Assembly: GCF_016616095.2 (NCBI RefSeq)
Contig: NZ_CP067089.2
Coordinates: 868,001 to 932,000 of the forward strand
Source: Breznakiella homolactica
GTDB taxonomy: Bacteria; Spirochaetota; Spirochaetia; Treponematales; Breznakiellaceae
DNA length: 64,000 bases
Reading direction: 5' to 3'
In this document: positions 45,431 to 53,858 of the stretch, piece after piece
Layout of the letters: each line of letters begins with the position of its first letter
How positions within the stretch are numbered: the first letter of the stretch is position 1
Notes under the pieces: generated by a model
Database searches by the model: none
Told to the model about the DNA's origin: nothing
Seen by the model: only the letters and a program-made list of their open reading frames with translations
Program-made: the position numbers and the translations under genes

Positions 45431-46690
45431 TCATAAAACCGGCCCGGTCCAGCTGCCGTTATTCAACGTATATGTACCGGCTCTTTGGCCTCCGGTGTTT
45501 TTGTAATAATTGTAGAAAGCATCCCATGCGGCGCTGTTGCCGGAAGAATTAAAGGTACAGTTTGCAGACAAGGCAATGGAATTTAATTCAGTACAGCCAT
45601 AAAAGGTATCATTCCCGATGGCAGTAACTACAGGAAGGCTAATTCTGGCCAAGATGGTACATTCTTTAAAAGTACGCTCTCCGATGGTAGTTGCCGAGGG
45701 AAGGCTGATGCTGGTTAAACCGCTGCAGCTATAAAAGGCAGAATCCCCGATAGTAGTTGCCGAGGGAAGGCTGATACTGGTTAAACTGTTACAGACATAA
45801 AAGGCAGCCTCTCCGATAGTCGTTGCCACAGGAAGGCTGATACTGGTTAAATTTGTACAATGAAAAAAGACAGACTCTCCGATGGTAGTTGCCGAGGGAA
45901 GGCTGATACTGGTTAAATTTGTACAGACGGCAAAAGCATTTTCCCCGATGGTAGTTGCCGAGGGAAGGCTGATACTAGTTAAATTTGTACAGGTGGAAAA
46001 GGCACCATCCCCGATGGTAGCTGCCGCAGGAAAGCTGATACTGGTTAAATTTGTACAGGTGGAAAAGGCACTATCCCCAATGGTAGTTGCCGCAGGAAGG
46101 CTGATGCTGGTTAAATTTGTACAGGTGAAAAAGGCATAATCCCCAATTTCCCTAATTGCATCAGGCAGATACACTTCAGTAAGCGTATTTTTATTTTCGA
46201 ATGCATTAGCCCCAATAGCAATAACTACTTTTCCATCAATCTGTTCCGGGACAACCACTACCGGATCTATAACGGTACAGCCGATTATGGTAACCGCATC
46301 ACCGGATATACCAGGAGTAAACATCGATGCATCATGAGCTATAGCAATGACACACCGGGCACTTAGACTCGTCCCGGATACGGTAACCGTGATCTCCGCA
46401 GTATCGCCGCCGGTTCCTACCGCGGTAACTTTTCCATCCTGAGTTATTGTCGCAACGGCAGAATTACTGCTCGACCAGACCAATTCCGCGGTACCATTCC
46501 CGGTAGTTTCCAGAACCGGCGCAAGAGCCCGGGTCTTTCCCGCATTCAGTATTGCCTGTGGCGGCAGTTTAATGGAATTTACCGAAATGGATGGTTCACT
46601 GCCGGCAGGGCTGGAACAGCCCATCAGAAAAGCCAGCAAAATCCCCATATACACCATAATTTTTATATGGAACTTAATGGAATTAATCAT
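45431..46690 (-). CDS. BspA-like leucine-rich-repeat lipoprotein with regular 22-residue repeats
   Basis: A 419-residue paralogue of the next gene. It has a signal peptide with lipobox FLMGC near residue 25, a Big_2 Ig-like domain (about 35-120), then nine leucine-rich units, most built on CTNLTSISLPSATTIG. Eight units are exactly 22 residues, one less than the usual 23 of LRR_5 proteins. It also ends SWTGPVL. ATG 46690 is chosen over 46753 because AAGGGGG lies 6 bases upstream. It is probably co-transcribed with the paralogue. Confidence 0.88.
   Translation of the reverse strand: MINSIKFHIKIMVYMGILLAFLMGCSSPAGSEPSISVNSIKLPPQAILNAGKTRALAPVLETTGNGTAELVWSSSNSAVATITQDGKVTAVGTGGDTAEITVTVSGTSLSARCVIAIAHDASMFTPGISGDAVTIIGCTVIDPVVVVPEQIDGKVVIAIGANAFENKNTLTEVYLPDAIREIGDYAFFTCTNLTSISLPAATTIGDSAFSTCTNLTSISFPAAATIGDGAFSTCTNLTSISLPSATTIGENAFAVCTNLTSISLPSATTIGESVFFHCTNLTSISLPVATTIGEAAFYVCNSLTSISLPSATTIGDSAFYSCSGLTSISLPSATTIGERTFKECTILARISLPVVTAIGNDTFYGCTELNSIALSANCTFNSSGNSAAWDAFYNYYKNTGGQRAGTYTLNNGSWTGPVL
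45575..46165 (-). repeat. 66-bp tandem repeats encoding leucine-rich units
   Basis: A TTAAAT/TTAAAC landmark recurs at 45715, 45781, 45847, 45913, 45979, 46045 and 46111, exactly 66 bases apart. The central units are near identical in DNA, while the outer ones are degenerate. Such arrays can gain or lose units by slippage or recombination. Confidence 0.85.
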
Positions 46691-46857
46691 CACAACCCCC
46701 TTATTGGATGTTTTACATATATTTATATCACACCAATAGGAGATTTTCATCATTTTATATCATTTTCGATACAATGGCGTAGAAGAATACCTATTTCTCG
46801 TTTTCCGCAGGGGGTATCTTTCCAAAAGACGCTGTAAGAAAGTTTTCACGGGGGCTG

Positions 46858-46885
46858 TTGCAAAAGGCAGTTAAAATGGTATAAT
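46858..46885 (+). promoter_or_regulatory. Promoter of the TPR gene at 46910
   Basis: TTGCAA (46858-46863), 16 bases, consensus TATAAT (46880-46885). The transcription start would be about 18 bases before the ATG. I see no Shine-Dalgarno. Confidence 0.65.
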
Positions 46886-46909
46886 ACAAAAGCTGAAATT
46901 TGTACCAGA

Positions 46910-47869
46910 ATGCAGCAAACTATTCAAGCCATGGATGCGGAAACATCAATACAGGGGCTCATACAGAAAGCCTATGACAATCTGAATGCCTCTGATGCCG
47001 GTGCGGCGTTGTTAGCCTTGGAAGAAGCGCTCCGGCTCGATTTTGAGCATCCGGAAGTGGTCTACGCCCTTAAATGCGTGAACTGGTGGACGGACCGGAC
47101 CAAGTCCCTGGGGGATATTCACTCTCCCTATGACCGGGGCGGTTTTATTCTGTCCCAGTGGAACGCGTTTTATACCTTCCTTGACCGCATCGGGCCCGGG
47201 TATGAACGCTGTATCTTCGCGGTGCGGCGCTATGTGTTTTCCGCCGCCCTGCTGGCGTTTCAGGATATTCTTGGGGAAGGCATCAATGAGCACGATCCGG
47301 GGCTGCTGCTGCAGGTCGGACGGTGCTATAAAGGGGTCGGGAATTTCGACCTGGCTTTAAAATACCTGGAACAGGCGGCGCGGTTCCGGCGTGAGGACGG
47401 GGAAACTCTGTCGCATCTGGCGGATGTCAACGCCCTTCTGGGAGAGACCAGGGCCGCCAAGGCGCTGTTCCGGGAGGCGTTTTTCACCGATCCCCAAAGT
47501 ATCGATCTGCGTTCCCTGGATTCGGAGCTGATCCGGCTCCTGGCGGACCGGGTACGGGATCTGGGCTACAAAAGCCCGGAGCTGGAGGAATGGATTCCGA
47601 TTTACGGCGCATTGTACGGGGTGTTTTCCGTACGCCGTGAGCTGAAGCAGGTTGAACTGGGCCGCCTTAAGCAGGCCATTTTCTCCCTGGAAAACGAAGT
47701 CCGGAGCAGGACCGAGAGCAAAGCCCTTACCCTGCCCCGGCTGATAAACCGGTATTTCTGGCTGCTTGACCATTACATAACCGCTGGGGAGGATCCGGTA
47801 TTGATTGAAGAAACAATGCTGAAAATCAAGGTTCTTGACCCCGCAATATATGAGCTGTACCGGCGCTGA
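46910..47869 (+). CDS. TPR protein of unknown function
   Basis: A 319-residue protein without signal or membrane segment. TPR-like pairs are visible at about 12-45, 115-150 and 150-185, and a charged helical C-terminal part holds no known motif. ATG 46910 or 46931 could be the start; neither has a good ribosome-binding site. It lies upstream of the GreA-domain gene, which has its own promoter. Cytoplasmic scaffold is an inference from the TPRs. Confidence 0.75.
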   Translation: MQQTIQAMDAETSIQGLIQKAYDNLNASDAGAALLALEEALRLDFEHPEVVYALKCVNWWTDRTKSLGDIHSPYDRGGFILSQWNAFYTFLDRIGPGYERCIFAVRRYVFSAALLAFQDILGEGINEHDPGLLLQVGRCYKGVGNFDLALKYLEQAARFRREDGETLSHLADVNALLGETRAAKALFREAFFTDPQSIDLRSLDSELIRLLADRVRDLGYKSPELEEWIPIYGALYGVFSVRRELKQVELGRLKQAIFSLENEVRSRTESKALTLPRLINRYFWLLDHYITAGEDPVLIEETMLKIKVLDPAIYELYRR

Positions 47870-47877
47870 TCACAGAT

Positions 47878-47906
47878 TTGGCGATACCCGCATATACGGG
47901 TACAAT
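47878..47906 (+). promoter_or_regulatory. Promoter with internal palindrome before the GreA-domain gene
   Basis: TTGGCG (47878-47883), 17 bases, TACAAT (47901-47906). The spacer holds a perfect inverted repeat, TACCCG (47885-47890), 6 bases, CGGGTA (47897-47902), which overlaps the -10. This is the layout of a repressor operator. Confidence 0.6.
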
Positions 47907-47950
47907 ATAACGCCCTTTGCGGCGATGCCCCTGGGGCGAGGAGTTATACG

Positions 47951-50641
47951 ATGTCAGAAGCTCTCCTGAAAAACGTACAGGACATGCTGAATGAGGAAAA
48001 GTGGACCCGGGCCACTCTCAGCAATTATTCAACCAGCCAGTTTAAGGAACTCGATACCATCCTTAAGGAAGCCCGGGACGCGCGGATTTACGATGATCTG
48101 AAGAAACTCTGCGATGAGCATCTGGTTCACACAAAAAACAGCATTATTGCCCTGTATCTTTCCGGGATGATCGCCCTTTCCCGTCAGATTATCGATGACG
48201 CGGCCCTGACAAACCTGGTCTCAATTTTTGTGGACAACCACAAATGGGGGATTGTCAAATACCTCTGCGAACGCATCCTCGATTACGGTGAATCGAAATT
48301 CGCCCTCCGCATGCTGGCGGAGTGCTATAAAAACGACAACGAAGAAGACAAGGTTTACGATATCTGGGAACGCCTGGTAAAGGTTGATTACGAAGAGGCG
48401 GACCTGTCGAAAGCCCTGGCGGAGCATTTTGAAGGTCTGGGAAAAATCGAAGAGGCGGTGGATTACTATAAAAAGGCCCTCCACCGGTACATCAACAAAC
48501 AGCTTTTTACCAATGTACGGGAAATCTGGGTAAAACTCATTGAATACTGCCCGGAAGACATAGATTTTTTCCTTCATGTACAGAAAAAAATCGCCAAAAA
48601 CATCAGCGAAGAAAAAGCAGTCCTTCTGCTGCAGGATGTATATTCCTCCTGCAGGCAGCAGGGGGATATCAATACATCCATCAAAATCCTCAAGCTGATT
48701 CTCCAGTACGATGAGCGTGATTCCTGGGCGCGGAAGGAAATCATCGAATGCTTCCGTGAAAAATACGCCAACCACAGCCAGCTCGAGGAATACATCAAAA
48801 TTTCGAACCTTTCCCAGAGCTGGCGGAATGTCCACGAGGCGATTCAGGACTTTGAAAAACACATCGCCTTTGATAAAGGCAACTTCGTATTCCACAGAAC
48901 CTGGGGAGTCGGAAGGATCGCCAAGGTCCAGGGCGATGAAATCGTCATCGATTTCGCCAAAAAGCGGAACCATTCCATGGCCCTTAAAATGGCGGTGGAT
49001 GCCCTCCAGACCCTTTCGAAAAACCATATCTGGGTACTGAAGGCGACTCAGAAAAAAGAAAAACTCCATGACCGGGTCAAGGATGATCCTACCTGGGCTT
49101 TAAAAACCATAATCAAAAGCTTCGGCAACTCCTGCGATCTGAAACGGGTCAAGGCAGAACTGGTGCCGTCGGTGCTTTCCCCCGGCGAATGGACGACCTG
49201 GAATACCAAAGCCCGGGCCATCCTCAAATCCGACCCGTCCTTCGGGGTCAGCCCCGATAATATCGATCTCTATGTTGTCAGGGACCGGCCTATCAGTATT
49301 GAGGAAAAACTCTACAACCAGTTCAAGGCTGAAAAGAACTTCTTTGACCGGGTTAATACCCTGCGGACCTTTGTATCCCAGAAAGAGATTGAGCTGGATT
49401 CGGAATTTTTTACGGAAATGTTCAATTATTTTACCGCCTACCTCCGGTCCTACAGCCAGGTAAACGAACAGGTTCTTGCCTCGTACCTTCTGGTTAAGGA
49501 TCTTGTCGGACGGTACCCCCACCTTAATACCGGCCTCCAGTTCAATTTCCTGGATATTTTCGACGGCATCGACGATATACCGTCAATTTTCGAAAACCTC
49601 AAGGATACCAAACTGAAGGAGGAATTCCTCCACCACATCAAGCTGTTTGTGCCTGACTGGGCGGATATCTATATCAGACTGTTCCCCTATGTGCTGCTCA
49701 CGTCCATTATTGTCAGCCTCGAAAAAGAAGGGTACGAGCAGAAACTTGTTTCCATGGTACAGAGCTGTTTTGAAAATTACCGGGACAACAAGGAAGCGGT
49801 GGTTTGGATTTACCGCAACCTCCGGGAGGAGCCGTGGTTCGCGGCGGCGAACATAAGCGAGGAAAAACAGCTTATTACCCTCATCCATATCCTGGACCTG
49901 AGCTTTAGGGAAATCGAAAACCACCGGGATACAACGGAAAACCGTAAAATCAACAAGCAGGCCCAGACCATTCTCTTTAAGGATGGTACCCTCAAATCAT
50001 TCCTTATGAAGGCCGATCCCGATACCATCAACAGGATCTACACCCTTATCGATGACGTTAAGGATCTCGACCCCGCGGAGAAGCTGAATATCCGCAGTGT
50101 TATTGTGGACAGATTCCCGGATTTCAAATTCTACGGAGACGAAACCGAAAAAACAGTCAGCTCCAGAAGCCTTATCGTTACTATGGCCATGTACCAGGAA
50201 AAACAGAAGCAGATCCAGTATATTATGGATGTGGAAGTTCCGGCGAATTCAAAAGAAATTGCCGTTGCCCTGGATCAGGGGGATCTCCGGGAAAATGCGG
50301 AATACAAGGCCGCTAAGGAAAAACAGGAAATCCTCAATTCAACGGTGGCGAAACTCAAGGATGAAATTGAACGGGCCCAGCTTTTCGATCCCGATACGGC
50401 CAATACCAGCCGGGTTTCCTTTGGGACCAAGGTTATTCTTATTAATGATTCCGAAGGTGTTGAGGAAGAATACACCATACTCGGCCCCTGGGAATCGGAT
50501 CCGGAAAATAAAATTATTTCCTACCTTTCGCCCTTCGGCGGGGTGATTCTCAACAAAAAAGTGGGAGAAAAATTCGATTTTTCTATCAATGATGAGAAAA
50601 TAGCCTATACTGTAAAGGCAATATCGGTGGCGGCGCTGTAG
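47951..50641 (+). CDS. Long TPR-like protein with C-terminal GreA domain
   Basis: An 896-residue protein. Residues about 1-330 are helical repeats of TPR type, the middle (about 330-740) is a mixed helical region, and the last 150 residues are a GreA/GreB domain. In the latter, GDLRENAEYKAAKE near 776-789 matches the coiled-coil tip of GreA including the acidic residues that enter the RNA polymerase channel; the FKBP-like half follows. GreA rescues backtracked polymerase; this is likely the cell's Gre activity or a regulator derived from it. GAGGAG precedes the ATG. T. pallidum is known to have a similar long GreA-annotated protein. Confidence 0.88.
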   Translation: MSEALLKNVQDMLNEEKWTRATLSNYSTSQFKELDTILKEARDARIYDDLKKLCDEHLVHTKNSIIALYLSGMIALSRQIIDDAALTNLVSIFVDNHKWGIVKYLCERILDYGESKFALRMLAECYKNDNEEDKVYDIWERLVKVDYEEADLSKALAEHFEGLGKIEEAVDYYKKALHRYINKQLFTNVREIWVKLIEYCPEDIDFFLHVQKKIAKNISEEKAVLLLQDVYSSCRQQGDINTSIKILKLILQYDERDSWARKEIIECFREKYANHSQLEEYIKISNLSQSWRNVHEAIQDFEKHIAFDKGNFVFHRTWGVGRIAKVQGDEIVIDFAKKRNHSMALKMAVDALQTLSKNHIWVLKATQKKEKLHDRVKDDPTWALKTIIKSFGNSCDLKRVKAELVPSVLSPGEWTTWNTKARAILKSDPSFGVSPDNIDLYVVRDRPISIEEKLYNQFKAEKNFFDRVNTLRTFVSQKEIELDSEFFTEMFNYFTAYLRSYSQVNEQVLASYLLVKDLVGRYPHLNTGLQFNFLDIFDGIDDIPSIFENLKDTKLKEEFLHHIKLFVPDWADIYIRLFPYVLLTSIIVSLEKEGYEQKLVSMVQSCFENYRDNKEAVVWIYRNLREEPWFAAANISEEKQLITLIHILDLSFREIENHRDTTENRKINKQAQTILFKDGTLKSFLMKADPDTINRIYTLIDDVKDLDPAEKLNIRSVIVDRFPDFKFYGDETEKTVSSRSLIVTMAMYQEKQKQIQYIMDVEVPANSKEIAVALDQGDLRENAEYKAAKEKQEILNSTVAKLKDEIERAQLFDPDTANTSRVSFGTKVILINDSEGVEEEYTILGPWESDPENKIISYLSPFGGVILNKKVGEKFDFSINDEKIAYTVKAISVAAL

Positions 50642-50667
50642 CCGATGCCGCGTAAAACTGTATGGAT

Positions 50668-50695
50668 GACAGGGAACCCTCAGGGATTCCCTGTC
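50668..50695 (+). other. Strong hairpin between the GreA-domain and VWA genes
   Basis: GACAGGGAA and TTCCCTGTC form a perfect 9-bp stem enclosing an inner CCCTCAGGG mini-stem. There is no T-run, so it may be an mRNA-stability element or attenuator, not a classical terminator. It argues against a start at 50662 for the next gene. Confidence 0.6.
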
Positions 50696-50718
50696 CCACC
50701 ACAATGATGGGACGCCAG

Positions 50719-52485
50719 ATGAAAAAGTTTTTTACGGTATTATTGCTTGTGTGGGCCGTGCTCCCCGGTATCTATAGCCAGAATAAAAACCCGATTGATT
50801 TGGTGGTGATCCTGGATACATCTTCGAGTATGAATTCCTCATACCGGGAAGTATCCGACTATATAACCGGTCCCTTTCTCCGGGAATTCCTGAGAATCGG
50901 GGATACTTTTCATCTTATTTCTTTTGCAGGGGAACCGAATCTCGAGCTGTCCCGCCGGATTGAAGGATCCGGTGATATTGAAACCATAATCGGCAGGATG
51001 CTGATTATGTACCCCCTGGCGCCTCATTCCGATATTGCCGGCGCCATTGATTACGGCCGCCGGTACGCGGCGGATCTGCCCGGAGGCCGGGCTAAAAAAG
51101 TCGTATTGATTTCCGACGGGGACCACAGCCCCGCCCCGGGCACACCCAATGCGGGTATGACCAGCGGGGATGTTCAAAGCAGTATTTCCGCGGCGCCCGC
51201 CCGTTTCAGGGAAATCGGCGCTGATTTTCAGTATATACGCGTGCCTCTTTCGGGGGGTGCCGTAACATCAGGGCGGCCGCCGGCTGCGGGGCCGCAGACT
51301 CCGCCGGCCACGGGGACACAGACGCCGCCCGCCGGAACCGTTACAGAACCGCCCCGCACCACCGGAACGGTTCCTCCGGCGCCCGCAACCGATCCCGGCA
51401 GAACACCCTCCGGAAGCGGCACCGTACAGACACCGCAGGACCGGCCTTCTGTTTCCGAACAGCCCGGAGCCGCCGCTGAGCCTTCCGGTACCGGACAGGG
51501 GACGGAACGTCCCGTAAGCCCCGCCGTTCCGGGGGGAACCGCTGGAACACCATCCGTTCCCGGCGGCAGCACCGCATCGGGCGGGAATGTTCCGGCAATA
51601 CCGGACCAGCCCGGAGGACAGGACCGGACACCGGGCGATACGATTCCGCAGACCCCGCCCGGCGGCAACCAGGGATCGGCACCGCCGGAAGAAGATCCGG
51701 TCCGGACGCCGCCTGGAGGAAGCGGGACCGCCGCGCCTGTACCGGAAAATCCCCCCGCAGACAGAGATCCATCTCCGGTCCGGACATCGTCGGGATTTTC
51801 ATTTACGGAATTCCTCAGGAATATTCCCCTGCCCCTGCTTATCGGGCTTATTATCCTGGTGCTGCTCATCCTCGGACTGATCATCTTCTTCATGGTGAGG
51901 AATCTCCATGACTCTCCGAATAGGGCCATGGCTTCCGCCGCGGGATCGGCATACCGGCCGCCCAGGGAGGATCCGCAGCAGCAGCCCCAGGACGAAGCGG
52001 CAAAACGCAACGCGGAACTCCTGGCGAGTTTTGCCGCCAACCAGCGACGGCCTACGAGCCCCTACCAGAACCGGTCTTCACAGGGAATGGGCGACCTGCC
52101 GCTGAACGGCCCGCTGATGCTTTCCCTGTTCGTGGAGGACCAGAATACCGCCATCGGACGGCGGAACGTACATACCGTAAAATCAGGGTATTCCTTTACC
52201 GTTGGGGGCGGGAAATCGGATTTCCTGATTTTCCTGGTACCCATGCCTCAGAATATAGCGGAAGTTAAATTTGACGGGCAAAACTGTACATTTATTCCCA
52301 GAAAACCGCAGTACTTCCCGGATATCGGATCACAGACAGTCTCCAACTGTATCGGAAAAAATATCAGGGTAATTTCGGATAAAAAGTATGAACTTCACAT
52401 CAGGATAGAACGGTACCGGGATCCTCTGGAAACCCTCAACCGGCTGCTCCATTCCATTGACCTGCCGGGGGTTCCGGAACCTTAA
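50719..52485 (+). CDS. VWA-domain membrane protein with proline-rich linker
   Basis: A 588-residue protein. A signal peptide (MKKFFTVLLLVWAV) is followed by a von Willebrand A domain at about 27-185 with the metal-ion site DTSSS (DxSxS). A Pro/Gly/Thr-rich, low-complexity linker of about 170 residues (to about 355) leads to one membrane segment (about 367-390), and a C-terminal beta-rich domain resembles an FHA fold but lacks clear motifs. So the VWA part is probably periplasmic and the C-terminus cytoplasmic. ATG 50719 is preferred over 50662 for the signal peptide. Its stop overlaps the convergent HEAT gene. Confidence 0.8.
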   Translation: MKKFFTVLLLVWAVLPGIYSQNKNPIDLVVILDTSSSMNSSYREVSDYITGPFLREFLRIGDTFHLISFAGEPNLELSRRIEGSGDIETIIGRMLIMYPLAPHSDIAGAIDYGRRYAADLPGGRAKKVVLISDGDHSPAPGTPNAGMTSGDVQSSISAAPARFREIGADFQYIRVPLSGGAVTSGRPPAAGPQTPPATGTQTPPAGTVTEPPRTTGTVPPAPATDPGRTPSGSGTVQTPQDRPSVSEQPGAAAEPSGTGQGTERPVSPAVPGGTAGTPSVPGGSTASGGNVPAIPDQPGGQDRTPGDTIPQTPPGGNQGSAPPEEDPVRTPPGGSGTAAPVPENPPADRDPSPVRTSSGFSFTEFLRNIPLPLLIGLIILVLLILGLIIFFMVRNLHDSPNRAMASAAGSAYRPPREDPQQQPQDEAAKRNAELLASFAANQRRPTSPYQNRSSQGMGDLPLNGPLMLSLFVEDQNTAIGRRNVHTVKSGYSFTVGGGKSDFLIFLVPMPQNIAEVKFDGQNCTFIPRKPQYFPDIGSQTVSNCIGKNIRVISDKKYELHIRIERYRDPLETLNRLLHSIDLPGVPEP

Positions 52486-53858
52486 TCCGGTTCCGCATCG
52501 GAATACGGGATGCCAAGTTTATCAAGGGCATCCCGGGCTTTCCGGGAAAGGCTCCCGTTCTTGGGGTCCGTAAGCTCTTTTATCTGATTCCCCAGAGATG
52601 TGAGCTTGTTTTTTACCGCCATATCGATGGCATAGGACTTCTCAACAACCCCTCCCGCAGTCAGGAACCGAAGGGCCAGATCTTCGACTTTTTTCGTCTC
52701 CGCCTGGGCGATAATCCGGGAAAGACCGTTGTACAGCGGTGTTTGGTTTTTGGTTTTCGCCTCATCCAGCTCAGCAATAAACCGTTCCGCAAACGCATCG
52801 GGATCGTTTTTTATTAGCATTTCTCCGGCAACCAAACGGACACGGTCGGAATTTTTCCGGTTGAAAAACAGGGTTGAGAGGATTTCCGAAGTTTCCGAAG
52901 TATTGATGGCCCCGAGGGCCTTAATGGCTTCATCCTTTACCGCGGGAACGTCATCCCGCTCCGCCCGGTATTTGAGGTACGGTACGGCGGCGGTCATCTT
53001 CCGTTCGCTGGCCGCCTGTGCCGCGCCGATGCGGGTACGGTAATAAGAATCCCGGAACGCTTCGAGAATGGCGGTTTCCACCTCGTCTCCCGCAAAGGGT
53101 CCCAGCGCCGCGACCGCCGCCGCCCGGACATTGGGATCCGAAGACTGCAGCGATTTTATAACCGCGGGAAGGCCTTCGGAATCACCGATTTTTGAGAGAG
53201 CACCCAGGGCTGCCATCCGCCGGGTAGCCCGTTCGTCATTGTTGCCCGCGATCTCCGCAAGGAACGCCGTGCCCTTGCGGTTTCCCAGTTCGCCTAAGGC
53301 AACTATAATTTCCCGCATATTTTCATCGGTTGGATTCTTCTGATCGTAAAAATCTATCAGATAATCCGCAATAAAATCGGATTCATCCTTGCTGGCGGAC
53401 CCTATCCTGCCCAGCGCGCGGAAGGCGTTGTTCATGAACCGGCTCTCATTGGAATTGATAATATCAATGAGCGGATCCGTCGCTTCCTCTGCTTTTACCT
53501 TTCCGAGGTAATCGATCGCGGCAATAACGGAATCGTTCGTTTCCTCATCCCAGTATTCCACCGCCGCCATGGCCCGTTTTTCCAGCCCCGGTTTCTCCCG
53601 GTCGGCGAAAAACGTAAAAACTCCGGACAGGATTTTTCCGTTTTTCGTCGTTTCTATAACAGAGGCGAGCTCGCCGTCCAGATAATCGGCATTTTCGTTT
53701 TTCAGGGCCTGGATAAGATCAATAATCTCATTTTCCGTTCCGTAACGGAGGGTTTCCCTGCGCTGATCCTCCAGGGAAACCGGGGCTGTTTTTTCTTCCG
53801 CGGGAAGAAACTGAATAAATACAGCCGCGGCCAGACAAAGGAATATCCGTTTTTTCAT
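52482..53858 (-). CDS. Exported HEAT-repeat protein
   Basis: A 458-residue protein with a signal peptide (KKRIFLCLAAAVFIQFLPA). The rest is an array of HEAT-like helix pairs of about 33-40 residues, with motifs such as ALRALGRIGS, RAAAVAALGPFAG, ALGAINT and ALGELGN. HEAT arrays bind other proteins. AGAGG precedes the ATG, which overlaps the tgt stop by four bases (ATGA), so it is the last gene of a long operon. Partner unknown. Confidence 0.85.
   Translation of the reverse strand: MKKRIFLCLAAAVFIQFLPAEEKTAPVSLEDQRRETLRYGTENEIIDLIQALKNENADYLDGELASVIETTKNGKILSGVFTFFADREKPGLEKRAMAAVEYWDEETNDSVIAAIDYLGKVKAEEATDPLIDIINSNESRFMNNAFRALGRIGSASKDESDFIADYLIDFYDQKNPTDENMREIIVALGELGNRKGTAFLAEIAGNNDERATRRMAALGALSKIGDSEGLPAVIKSLQSSDPNVRAAAVAALGPFAGDEVETAILEAFRDSYYRTRIGAAQAASERKMTAAVPYLKYRAERDDVPAVKDEAIKALGAINTSETSEILSTLFFNRKNSDRVRLVAGEMLIKNDPDAFAERFIAELDEAKTKNQTPLYNGLSRIIAQAETKKVEDLALRFLTAGGVVEKSYAIDMAVKNKLTSLGNQIKELTDPKNGSLSRKARDALDKLGIPYSDAEPD

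Noticed and set aside
45575-46165. CRISPR-like regular repeat spacing
   Set aside because: The 66-base period is a coding leucine-rich-repeat array; there are no unique spacers and no cas genes.
46691-46753. Longer N-terminus for the BspA-like protein
   Set aside because: The upstream ATG lacks a ribosome-binding site and would bury the signal peptide; ATG 46690 has AAGGGGG.
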